Positions 1 to 6,493 of a DNA stretch of 23,124 bases are shown here, piece by piece. The position numbers and the translations under genes were made by a program. This DNA is from UBA2108 sp002713215 (GTDB taxonomy: Bacteria; Bacteroidota; Bacteroidia; Flavobacteriales_G; Salibacteraceae), in assembly GCA_937891015.1 (NCBI GenBank), contig CALAPY010000065.1, positions 1 to 23,124 of the forward strand, written 5' to 3'. Every line of letters starts with the position of its first letter. Positions within the stretch are counted from its first letter, which is position 1. Under the pieces are notes generated by a model. It saw only the letters and a list, made by a program, of their open reading frames with translations, was not told the DNA's origin and ran no database searches.

Positions 1-29
1 TAAACCCGGGAGAGTAGGTCGTTGCCGAT
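1..29 (+). rRNA. 5S ribosomal RNA, 3' end only
   Basis: The first bases contain GGGAGAGTAGGTCGTTGCCG, which matches the conserved 3' part of bacterial 5S rRNA: the GAGAGTAGGTC loop/helix followed by the closing strand of helix I. It is directly followed by a strong intrinsic terminator, as expected for the last gene of an rRNA operon. The rest of the 5S gene, and presumably 23S and 16S, lie to the left of the window. The exact 3' end is uncertain by a few bases. Confidence 0.82.
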
Positions 30-34
30 TTTTT

Positions 35-71
35 AAAAACCCCCCTCTATTTTTTTAGTCGGGGGTTTTTT
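35..71 (+). terminator. intrinsic terminator of the rRNA operon
   Basis: Inverted repeat with arms AAAAACCCCC (35-44) and GGGGGTTTTT (61-70), an AT-rich loop of about 16 bases, and a T-rich tail that continues to about 78. It starts just after the 5S rRNA end and so ends the rRNA transcript. Confidence 0.85.
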
Positions 72-103
72 GTTTTTTATGATGTAGCATCCCCTACCCT
101 TTG

Positions 104-111
104 TACTTTTG
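104..111 (+). promoter_or_regulatory. predicted Bacteroidota -7 element for the porin gene
   Basis: TACTTTTG is an exact match to the Bacteroidota -7 consensus TAnnTTTG. It lies downstream of the rRNA terminator and 17 bases before the porin start codon, so the 5' leader would be only about a dozen bases. I see no good -33 TTG at the usual 17-23 base distance, so the call rests on the -7 match and position. Confidence 0.6.
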
Positions 112-128
112 AAATCAAAACACACTCA

Positions 129-2063
129 TTGAAAAACCTCGTTTTTCTAATCCTACTTAGTTTATTAAACTATTCATTATCTGCCCAGGACATTCCAGCC
201 AAAGGGAAGAAAGATAAAGTGGTTAAACTTCAAGAGTTTTATACGTTTAACAAAACTGACTTTATTAACGACTCCATCGATTATAATAAAATCGATACAA
301 CCTTCTTCCCCTTCTTCTATTACAACCCTCAGCTCTACAATTTCAAAACCAATTTAGGGAACAACGGTACAGCCCAAAAAGATCTAAAATTTCAATCGGA
401 CAGCAAATTCGGATTCAATACTCAATTTGATCAACTGGACGATTTTAGATTTAACCATCAAAAGAATGAATACTTCCAGGTTTCCCAGCCCTATGCAAAA
501 GCCTTTTACATCAATGGTGCTCAAAAAGAAGAGGGAATCGAAATCGAGTTTTCACAGAACATCAACCCAAGCTGGAACATCGGATTGGAATATAAGAAGG
601 TAAGTTCAGAAGGCTTTTATCTGAGACAACGTGCAAGTATTAATAGTTTTAGAATGTTTCAGAGCTATAAGTCCAAAAACAACCGATATGGAGTTATAGC
701 AAATCTTAATTATAACGATAGTTATAATGAGGAAAACGGAGGAATTGTAAATGACTCGCTATTTACCGAATCAAATAATGTTAGCAGAAAAGGGATTCCG
801 GTTAGGTTTGATCAGGCAAGAAACATTTCAAGAAATCAGGAGTTTTATGTCAAGCAGTTTTTGAATTTCGGCAAAGTCTCTACCCAATACTATACCGATG
901 ATAACGATTCCATATATCTGGATTCAATTATCGGAAAGTCAGTAATACCTAAACTCACTCCCTACCATGAGTTTAGGTACAATAACAAAGAATTTGGATA
1001 CGTAGACCTAAGTGCTGATTCGCTAAACTACCCAGCGGGTAGTGTAAACAATGGCATGAATATTAGTGACTTTACCAATTTGAAAGAGGTTGATAATATG
1101 CTGGGTATTCGATGGATGATAAACAGGAATAAAAGTGAAGTTCTAGAAAATCTCAGCCTCAAGGCTTTTGGAGGATTTCAATACCTCGAATATTTTCAAC
1201 AGGAGTTCTACACGGGGAAAACATTGAACAATCAATACTTAACTAATACGATTATTGGAGCTTCACTTTCAAACGATTGGAGGTCGAAATACCATTTTTC
1301 CATTAACTACCATGAAGTTACCGAAGGATATGATGTTGGTGATCGAAACATAAACTTAACTTCTTCCAATCAATTAGGGAAAATGAAAGTTTCAGCGGAA
1401 ATTCATTTAGAAAAATCAAACCCTAAAATTGTCTTTCGGGATTTTAGCTCTGCAACCTACAGTTGGAAGAACAATTTAAATCTTATTGAAAGAAACGGAG
1501 CAAACCTGGAAATCGAAATCCCGAATCTTCGATTTAAGCTTGGTGCTGACTACAATGCAATTTCCAACTACACCTACTTTGACCACAGCAGCAAGGTAAA
1601 TCAATTTAATAGAGATCTAAGTATTTTTCAAGCATACCTAAGCCAATCATTTCGTGTTTGGAAATTCCACCTGAATTTAAACCTTCGATATCAGAACATA
1701 GACAAATCTGACATTATAAATATTCCGGAATTCCTTTCCTACTCCTCCTTCTACTTTGAAACAACTATCTTTAAAAAAGAAATGCTGGTGAGAGCCGGAA
1801 GTGATTTGTATTATACAACGGACTATACAGGTGACTCCTATAATCCAACAATAAGGCAATATCAAACCCAGAATACTAACACTATAGGCAGCTATCCGTG
1901 GTTAGAGGCATACATGATGGTCAAAGTTGATAGAACTTACTTTTTTGTCCGAGTAACAAATTTGCTGGAAGGTGCCGTACCTTACAACTATTTTGCCGCT
2001 CCCTCCTATCCTATGCCAGATCGGGCATTAAAGTTTGGAATTAAATGGGAATTCATTAATTAA
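129..2063 (+). CDS. putative outer-membrane beta-barrel porin (Bacteroidota putative-porin family)
   Basis: This is a 644-residue exported protein, predicted to sit in the outer membrane as a beta-barrel and form a channel of unknown substrate. Residues 1-19 form a signal peptide (hydrophobic LVFLILLSLL core, cleavage after SLSA). Residues 55-110 carry the pattern typical of the Bacteroidota putative-porin family (Porin_10-like): IDTTFFPFFYYNP, then NLGNNGTA. The rest consists of alternating polar/aromatic strands and ends in an aromatic final strand (ALKFGIKWEFIN). The start codon is TTG at 129; it is the only start that gives a full signal peptide, since no ATG lies upstream in frame and the next Met is far inside. 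The gene follows an rRNA operon but has its own likely promoter. Its stop overlaps the stop of the convergent minus-strand gene by 8 bases. Family placement is by recalled pattern, not by search. Confidence 0.8.
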   Translation: MKNLVFLILLSLLNYSLSAQDIPAKGKKDKVVKLQEFYTFNKTDFINDSIDYNKIDTTFFPFFYYNPQLYNFKTNLGNNGTAQKDLKFQSDSKFGFNTQFDQLDDFRFNHQKNEYFQVSQPYAKAFYINGAQKEEGIEIEFSQNINPSWNIGLEYKKVSSEGFYLRQRASINSFRMFQSYKSKNNRYGVIANLNYNDSYNEENGGIVNDSLFTESNNVSRKGIPVRFDQARNISRNQEFYVKQFLNFGKVSTQYYTDDNDSIYLDSIIGKSVIPKLTPYHEFRYNNKEFGYVDLSADSLNYPAGSVNNGMNISDFTNLKEVDNMLGIRWMINRNKSEVLENLSLKAFGGFQYLEYFQQEFYTGKTLNNQYLTNTIIGASLSNDWRSKYHFSINYHEVTEGYDVGDRNINLTSSNQLGKMKVSAEIHLEKSNPKIVFRDFSSATYSWKNNLNLIERNGANLEIEIPNLRFKLGADYNAISNYTYFDHSSKVNQFNRDLSIFQAYLSQSFRVWKFHLNLNLRYQNIDKSDIINIPEFLSYSSFYFETTIFKKEMLVRAGSDLYYTTDYTGDSYNPTIRQYQTQNTNTIGSYPWLEAYMMVKVDRTYFFVRVTNLLEGAVPYNYFAAPSYPMPDRALKFGIKWEFIN

Positions 2064-2691
2064 CTTCGCGAACAACCCGTTGCACCTCGTTACTTACCTC
2101 CATAAATTTTTGTAGGCGATGAGTTTTTTCTTTCCAAATAGCGCTATGAAGTGCTATACCTGAAAATCCAGTTCGTCTAGCCAATTCAATCCTTTCAGTT
2201 CTTACACCACCCAGAGCTATTACTTCATGCTTGGATTTGTACAAAACACTCCTAAGTTGTTTTTCTCCAAAGGCTGCACTAAATACACTTATGTCATGGT
2301 GGTCAAAGACGGGACTGATAAATACATAGTCGTAGTTCTTTTTATCGTTAACCATACTATGAATTGAATGGTAGGATTTTGAAATCTTGAGACCGGGAGC
2401 AATTATTTTGGCAATATAGTAATGCACCACACTTATGAACTTTCTTCTCTTTTTGTGACGAGATATATGAATCCCTCTTAAACCAAACTGTTTGGCCAGG
2501 GAATAATGCGAATGAAGTACCAACCTGTCATGATATTTTCTCGGAATCATTCTAATGTATTCCTTCATTCTTGACCTGGAAAATCCTTTCTTCTTAATAT
2601 GAAAAACATCCAGTCCGTTCTCAAAAAAGTCAACTACGTGTTTTATTTCAGATCTAGACTTATTTGGACTTGAAATAACGATGAGCTTCAT
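2056..2691 (-). CDS. thiamine-phosphate synthase/TenI-family protein, divergent
   Basis: This 211-residue protein has the TIM-barrel pattern of the ThiE/TenI family: VFHIKKK (29-35) where ThiE has QLREK, LHSHY (59-63) where it has the INDR strand, GIHIS (73-77) for GVHLG, SPVF (126-129), ALGG (159-162) and SGIALHSAIW (177-186) for the phosphate-binding end. ThiE joins HMP pyrophosphate and thiazole phosphate; TenI is a thiazole tautomerase. Several ThiE active-site positions look replaced here: Arg of QLREK is Lys, the NDR segment is HSH, and the Lys after the SPVF loop is missing. The reaction is therefore open. The gene is last in a three-gene operon; its ATG abuts the TGA of the GGGP-synthase gene (TGAATG), implying translational coupling. 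No other thiamine gene is nearby. Confidence 0.7.
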   Translation of the reverse strand: MKLIVISSPNKSRSEIKHVVDFFENGLDVFHIKKKGFSRSRMKEYIRMIPRKYHDRLVLHSHYSLAKQFGLRGIHISRHKKRRKFISVVHYYIAKIIAPGLKISKSYHSIHSMVNDKKNYDYVFISPVFDHHDISVFSAAFGEKQLRSVLYKSKHEVIALGGVRTERIELARRTGFSGIALHSAIWKEKTHRLQKFMEVSNEVQRVVREVN

Positions 2692-3426
2692 TCAATACTT
2701 TAATTTTTCATCCGTCAATCGTTCAATCAACTCGGCGTTTTGTTCTATGGCATTACCGACAACAACAATATCCGCCCCAGCCTTATATGCTGACAACAAT
2801 TGTTCTTCATTCGTTATTCCGCCCCCAACAATTAAGGGACAATCAATTTGGCCGGCCACCGACTCAATTAGTTCTTTAGCAATTGGATTCATAGCACCAC
2901 TACCAGCATCCATATATATAAGCTTCATACCAAGCATCTCACCAGCCAAAGCAGTGGCTTGAGCTATCATGGGTTTATTATTGGGCAATGGTGTTGAATT
3001 ACTAATGTAAGAAGCTGTGGTTTGCACACCACCATCAACCAACATGTAACCCGTCGGCAATACTTCTACCCCCATTTTTTTTAGGTAGGGTGCAACGGTT
3101 ACATGATTTCCAATGAGATACTCCGGGTTCCGGCCAGATATTAATGAGAGAAAGAGCACGGCATCAGCCTTCTCGTTAAGCTGTAAGGAACTACCGGGAA
3201 ACAAAACAACCGGAATACTACAATATGCTCTAATTAAATCTATTACCTCACCAATCTCATTCCCATTAACCATACTTCCACCTAGGAAAATAAAATCAAC
3301 GGAACATTGCTGAGCCAATTCAATGCGCTTTATTAAACCCTTCGAATCTGCCTTATCAGGGTCAATAAGCACTGCCAGGCCTTTCTGGCCAGAAGTTTTA
3401 AATTGAATGAATTTGTTAAGCAGCAT
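2692..3426 (-). CDS. geranylgeranylglyceryl/heptaprenylglyceryl phosphate synthase (GGGPS/PcrB family)
   Basis: This 244-residue TIM-barrel prenyltransferase is expected to form an ether bond between sn-glycerol-1-phosphate and a polyprenyl diphosphate. Visible family motifs are DPDK (22-25, Mg/diphosphate region), FLGGS (47-51), FPGS (76-79), SLISGRNP (94-101), YMDAGSGA (171-178), GGGI (201-204) and GNAIE (224-228), the last groups binding the glycerol phosphate. The length fits the family. The enzyme is best known from archaeal lipid synthesis and Bacillus PcrB; Bacteroidota carry a group of their own, so this is not by itself a sign of recent transfer. Chain length of the prenyl substrate cannot be read from the sequence with certainty. 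It sits in an operon: 9 bases after the phosphopantetheinyl transferase and directly abutting the ThiE/TenI-like gene. Confidence 0.93.
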   Translation of the reverse strand: MLLNKFIQFKTSGQKGLAVLIDPDKADSKGLIKRIELAQQCSVDFIFLGGSMVNGNEIGEVIDLIRAYCSIPVVLFPGSSLQLNEKADAVLFLSLISGRNPEYLIGNHVTVAPYLKKMGVEVLPTGYMLVDGGVQTTASYISNSTPLPNNKPMIAQATALAGEMLGMKLIYMDAGSGAMNPIAKELIESVAGQIDCPLIVGGGITNEEQLLSAYKAGADIVVVGNAIEQNAELIERLTDEKLKY

Positions 3427-3435
3427 CTTGCAATA

Positions 3436-4077
3436 TTAATCATTCAAGGTATAAACCAACACGTATTCGTCGGCAACCAAATAGTTTAGTTTAATTGACT
3501 TCTTTCCCTTAAGCATTGACACTTCAGCTGTTAACATGCCTTCTTTATCTAATTCATTTTCAGGAATAATCGAAATCTGAGTTTTGAACTCAAGAAATTC
3601 TTCATGAAATTTCTGTTTGTATATAGCTTCCTTGGCAGACCAAATTAATGTATAATATGCCAATTTTGAATTATGATTTTCGGCAAGGTGCTGTTCCTGA
3701 TCAGATGCAAATTTATCTTTAATGCGTAGCACCTTTGGAGACATAATTTCTATATCACAACCTACCCCATTTTTGTCTGACAGTACAACCAGAACCCAGC
3801 CTCTTGTGTGCGAAAGTGAAATATAAGGCCCGGCTTTATTTAATGATGGCTTTCCGTTTTCACAATATTGTATTGTAACCTCTGGTAACATTTGCTGGAG
3901 TAAACACCGTGTAGCCAACCACTCTCTTTTTCTTCGATCGTTGGTAAATCCGGTGAACTTGCTTCGTTCTTCATGATTCAAAATCGTCCTATCGTAAAGG
4001 TTTTTCGTAGATTCCTCAATCTTCCAAAGCCCAATTCGTAACCCCGCATTTATCTCTTTTATGTAATGTACTGGCAT
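3436..4077 (-). CDS. 4'-phosphopantetheinyl transferase superfamily protein (Sfp type)
   Basis: This 213-residue enzyme is predicted to move the 4'-phosphopantetheine arm of coenzyme A onto a serine of acyl/peptidyl carrier proteins. Signature motifs are present: GKPSL (75-79), SLSHT (87-91, CoA-phosphate binding), GCDIE (106-110, Mg-binding Asp108 and Glu110) and WSAKEAIYK (146-154, catalytic Glu150 and Lys154). The size of about 210 residues and internal pseudo-duplication fit the Sfp class rather than the short AcpS class. It is the first gene of a minus-strand operon with GGGP synthase and the ThiE/TenI-like gene, and is divergent from ahcY across an 83-base gap. No carrier protein, polyketide or peptide synthase gene is in the window, so the target is probably the fatty-acid carrier protein or something encoded elsewhere. 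Confidence 0.92.
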   Translation of the reverse strand: MPVHYIKEINAGLRIGLWKIEESTKNLYDRTILNHEERSKFTGFTNDRRKREWLATRCLLQQMLPEVTIQYCENGKPSLNKAGPYISLSHTRGWVLVVLSDKNGVGCDIEIMSPKVLRIKDKFASDQEQHLAENHNSKLAYYTLIWSAKEAIYKQKFHEEFLEFKTQISIIPENELDKEGMLTAEVSMLKGKKSIKLNYLVADEYVLVYTLND

Positions 4078-4125
4078 ATTTCCTTTAAGATTAAACGAAT
4101 GTTATAATTGAAGGATGAATATCGT

Positions 4126-4133
4126 TACTTTTG
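4126..4133 (+). promoter_or_regulatory. predicted -7 element for ahcY
   Basis: TACTTTTG matches TAnnTTTG exactly and is the same octamer as before the porin gene. It lies 27 bases before the ATG at 4161, giving a leader of roughly 20 bases. A TTG at 4108-4110 is 15 bases upstream, a little short for the usual -33 spacing. The element overlaps an in-frame TTG (4131) that would otherwise look like a start codon. Confidence 0.65.
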
Positions 4134-4160
4134 CAGGCGATTTTTTTGAAAAAAAACATA

Positions 4161-5480
4161 ATGGAAAATACAAATACTGAAACTAGACCAAAATACAAAG
4201 TAAAGGACATTTCATTGGCCGATTGGGGTCGAAAAGAAATAAAACTTGCAGAGGCCGAAATGCCTGGGCTTATGTCGCTTCGAGATGAATATGGTGATTC
4301 TAAACCTTTAAAAGGTGCTAGAATAGCCGGTTGTCTTCATATGACGATTCAAACTGCTGTGTTAATTGAAACTTTAGTGGAGTTAGGAGCAGATGTTACG
4401 TGGTCTTCTTGTAATATTTTTTCTACTCAGGACCAAGCGGCTGCCGCTATTGCCGCAACAGGAGTTCCTGTCTATGCGTGGAAGGGAATGACTGAAGAAG
4501 AATTTGACTGGTGCATCGAGCAAACGTTGTTTGCTTTTAAAGATGGTCAACCATTGAACATGATTCTTGATGATGGTGGTGACCTGACCAATATGGTTTT
4601 TGATCGATTCCCGGAATTGACCAAGGACATTAAGGGACTTTCTGAAGAAACTACTACTGGAGTACACAGACTTTATGATAGAAAGAAGAATGGAACCTTG
4701 GTAATGCCTGCCATTAACGTGAATGACTCGGTTACTAAATCTAAATTCGATAATAAATACGGTTGTAAAGAAAGTTTGGTTGACTCTATTCGAAGAGCAA
4801 CTGACGTAATGTTGGCTGGAAAAGTTGCAGTTGTTTGTGGATACGGTGATGTAGGAAAAGGTTCTGCTGCTTCATTAAGGGGTGCTGGAGCTCGTGTTAT
4901 TGTAACTGAAATTGATCCAATTTGTGCTTTGCAGGCAGCAATGGATGGATTTGCTGTTAAGCGATTGGAGACTGTAGTTGGCGAAGCCGATATTCTGGTT
5001 ACCACAACTGGTAACAAAGACATTATTCAAGGTCGCCACTTTGAAGGCATGAAGGACAAAACCATTGTTTGTAACATAGGTCACTTCGACAATGAAATTG
5101 ACATGGCCTGGTTAATTGAGAACCACGGATCAACCAAAGTTACCGTGAAGCCTCAAGTTGACATCTATAATGTAAATGGCAATGACATCATTATTTTGGC
5201 TGAAGGTAGATTGGTGAATTTAGGATGTGCTACGGGCCACCCTTCATTCGTGATGAGTAATTCATTTACTAATCAAACTTTGGCTCAAATCGAACTATGG
5301 ACAAGAAGTGAGAACTACGATAATGATGTTTACATGCTACCAAAACACCTGGATGAGAAAGTAGCAAAACTTCATCTTGCAAAAATCGGAGTTGAATTAA
5401 CAGAACTTCGACCCGATCAGGCCGAGTATATTGGAGTTTCAGTAGAAGGTCCTTACAAGCCGGAACACTACAGGTATTAA
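4161..5480 (+). CDS. ahcY: adenosylhomocysteinase (S-adenosyl-L-homocysteine hydrolase)
   Basis: This 439-residue cytosolic enzyme reversibly splits S-adenosylhomocysteine into adenosine and homocysteine, clearing the inhibitory product of SAM-dependent methylation. Family features are unmistakable: start region VKDISLADWGRKEIKLAE, HMTIQTA with the conserved His60, the substrate Asp pair in LDDGGD (137-141), SEETTTGVHR, the Lys/Asp of TKSKFDN, the NAD-binding Rossmann loop GYGDVGKG (227-234), and the C-terminal PYKPEHYRY tail whose Lys and Tyr reach into the neighbour subunit's NAD site. I chose ATG 4161 (MENTNTETRP): the longer reading from TTG 4131 begins inside the predicted promoter and adds an unconserved lead. 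It is transcribed alone, divergent from the PPTase operon, and ends in a strong terminator. Confidence 0.97.
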   Translation: MENTNTETRPKYKVKDISLADWGRKEIKLAEAEMPGLMSLRDEYGDSKPLKGARIAGCLHMTIQTAVLIETLVELGADVTWSSCNIFSTQDQAAAAIAATGVPVYAWKGMTEEEFDWCIEQTLFAFKDGQPLNMILDDGGDLTNMVFDRFPELTKDIKGLSEETTTGVHRLYDRKKNGTLVMPAINVNDSVTKSKFDNKYGCKESLVDSIRRATDVMLAGKVAVVCGYGDVGKGSAASLRGAGARVIVTEIDPICALQAAMDGFAVKRLETVVGEADILVTTTGNKDIIQGRHFEGMKDKTIVCNIGHFDNEIDMAWLIENHGSTKVTVKPQVDIYNVNGNDIIILAEGRLVNLGCATGHPSFVMSNSFTNQTLAQIELWTRSENYDNDVYMLPKHLDEKVAKLHLAKIGVELTELRPDQAEYIGVSVEGPYKPEHYRY

Positions 5481-5503
5481 TTTACTTTAAAATATCACTA
5501 TTG

Positions 5504-5531
5504 AAAAGGAGGGTAATTACCCTCCTTTTTT
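5504..5531. terminator. perfect palindromic bidirectional terminator
   Basis: The arms AAAAGGAGGGTAA (5504-5516) and TTACCCTCCTTTT (5517-5529) form a perfect 26-base palindrome flanked by a T run on the plus strand and, read from the other side, again by a T run. It lies 23 bases after the ahcY stop and touches the stop codon (5530-5532) of the convergent lipoprotein gene, so it can end both transcripts. Confidence 0.9.
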
Positions 5532-5958
5532 AGTTATAAACCCGAAGTACATCTGAAACCAGCGATGTTCTGTATTGTTTTAAAGGAATGGTAGCACTTC
5601 CATCAACAACAGTTCCATTGGCCAGTAGAAACCTGGACCCTGTACAAGCATCAACAGCAAAAAAATTGGTTGAATCCACAGAAACTACCGCACAAGATTC
5701 ATCTGAATTGTGTGGTGTATGACGATCATAAGCATAAAACTGATCCTGCCCTCTATATATGATTAACCCTCTGGACCCTCCGGACATATACCTCCAACCG
5801 CCGACAATAGTTAAATTGTAATTAGCTGGTTCATTGAGGTTTAAATACAAATCCACTTCAACATTGGGAATGGTTGTATAAATATCCTGATTCTGATCCT
5901 TATTGCATGAAAAAAAACTTAAAAGCAACAAGGCGCATGATATAATCTTTAACTTCAT
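5530..5958 (-). CDS. lipoprotein with Rieske-like fold, cluster ligands apparently lost
   Basis: This 142-residue protein has a lipoprotein signal ending at Cys18 (hydrophobic ISCALLLLSFFS core), so it is expected to be anchored in the envelope. The second half follows Rieske [2Fe-2S] domain topology: GGWRYMSGGSRGLIIYR, then a first loop DRHTPHNSDESC (78-89), a second loop VDACTGSRF (102-110), and the closing pattern NGTVVDGSATIPLKQY (114-129), like Rieske DG.V..GPA..PL..Y. In a true Rieske centre the loops read C-x-H and C-x-x-H-G-S; here they read T-P-H and D-A-C-T-G-S, so three of four ligands are replaced, while the two extra cysteines that form the structural disulfide (Cys89, Cys105) remain. 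I therefore expect no iron-sulfur cluster. Function unknown. It is convergent with ahcY and divergent from the Lys-rich protein. Confidence 0.75.
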   Translation of the reverse strand: MKLKIISCALLLLSFFSCNKDQNQDIYTTIPNVEVDLYLNLNEPANYNLTIVGGWRYMSGGSRGLIIYRGQDQFYAYDRHTPHNSDESCAVVSVDSTNFFAVDACTGSRFLLANGTVVDGSATIPLKQYRTSLVSDVLRVYN

Positions 5959-5962
5959 CTAT

Positions 5963-5970
5963 TAAATTCG
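5963..5970 (+). promoter_or_regulatory. possible -7 element for the small Lys-rich gene
   Basis: TAAATTCG is a one-mismatch match to TAnnTTTG on the plus strand, 17 bases before the ATG at 5988, the same spacing as at the porin gene. The match is imperfect and lies in a very crowded 29-base divergent gap, so confidence is low. Confidence 0.3.
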
Positions 5971-5977
5971 CAAGTCA

Positions 5978-5985
5978 CAAAGGTA
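5978..5985 (-). promoter_or_regulatory. predicted -7 element for the Rieske-like lipoprotein gene
   Basis: On the minus strand the sequence reads TACCTTTG, an exact TAnnTTTG match, 19 bases before the lipoprotein ATG (5958). Its upstream promoter half would fall inside the coding region of the divergent gene starting at 5988. Confidence 0.55.
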
Positions 5986-5987
5986 CA

Positions 5988-6323
5988 ATGCATTTACGGG
6001 TATTTCTCTTCGTTTTAATTTTTCTAATGGGTCAACCAACTGTTACTTATTCCCAGAATAAGGCTCCGACCTCGCGAAAAATGAAAAAAAGGACCAAAGA
6101 GCTAAAAAAGACAAAGCAAAAACAAAATGAAGAATCAGTTGATGTATCGGAAGAACTACGGCAGCAGCATCTAAAAAACCAATCGAAAGCCGTCAAAAAA
6201 AGGATGAAAAAAAACAAAAAACGATCAAAAAAAATCAATCAAAATAAGCGAGAGTTTTTTCTAAATCGATGGTGGCGAAATACAACCATTTGGTTGAAGA
6301 CAATTTTTAGAAAAAAATCATAA
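5988..6323 (+). CDS. small Lys-rich exported protein, function unknown
   Basis: This 111-residue protein has a clear signal peptide (MHLRVFLFVLIFLMG core, cleavage near TYSQ, residue 23). The mature part is very basic, with many KK/KR runs, and is probably helical between residues 30 and 90, ending in REFFLNRWWRNTTIWLKTIFRKKS. I recall similar short, signal-peptide-bearing, Lys-rich proteins with a KKxFYKRWF-like tail in other Bacteroidota, but no function is known to me. The basic mature chain could bind nucleic acid, lipopolysaccharide or acidic envelope polymers; this is speculation. The start is fixed by the signal peptide. The aromatic/basic tail may be a membrane-surface helix. It is divergent from the lipoprotein with only 29 bases between the starts. 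Confidence 0.75.
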   Translation: MHLRVFLFVLIFLMGQPTVTYSQNKAPTSRKMKKRTKELKKTKQKQNEESVDVSEELRQQHLKNQSKAVKKRMKKNKKRSKKINQNKREFFLNRWWRNTTIWLKTIFRKKS

Positions 6324-6436
6324 AGATAAAATAAGTTAACCGGCCCATTTTCAACCAGTTAAAATCCTATAAAAACCGTTTGATAACAAGGTGTACGCGC
6401 CTGTTGTTAAATATTCAAAACGTATTAGTTTATTTA

Positions 6437-6444
6437 TATCTTTA
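6437..6444 (+). promoter_or_regulatory. possible -7 element of the receptor/surface-protein operon
   Basis: TATCTTTA matches TAnnTTTG except the last base and lies 49 bases before the ATG at 6494. The 170-base gap before the operon otherwise holds only imperfect inverted repeats (for example TAACAAGG at 6384 against CCTGTTGTTA at 6400) with no T run. The operon almost certainly starts in this gap; the exact site is uncertain. Confidence 0.35.
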
Positions 6445-6493
6445 CCGCCTTTAATTCGCTTCATTTAGGAGTTTATAACATAATCAAAGTAAT

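Noticed and set aside
2681..2962. Plus-strand open frame opposite the GGGP synthase gene
   Set aside because: It lies wholly on the other strand of well-identified genes, has no family features and low-complexity Ser/Pro/Ile content; treated as a shadow. The same applies to the other short frames inside the porin, ahcY, receptor and giant-protein genes.
2692..3426. GGGP synthase as a recent transfer from archaea
   Set aside because: Bacteroidota have their own group of this enzyme family, and base composition and codon use look like the neighbours.
6384..6409. Imperfect inverted repeat TAACAAGG/CCTGTTGTTA upstream of the receptor operon
   Set aside because: Two-base bulge, no T run and no match to a known operator or riboswitch; could be chance in AT-rich DNA.
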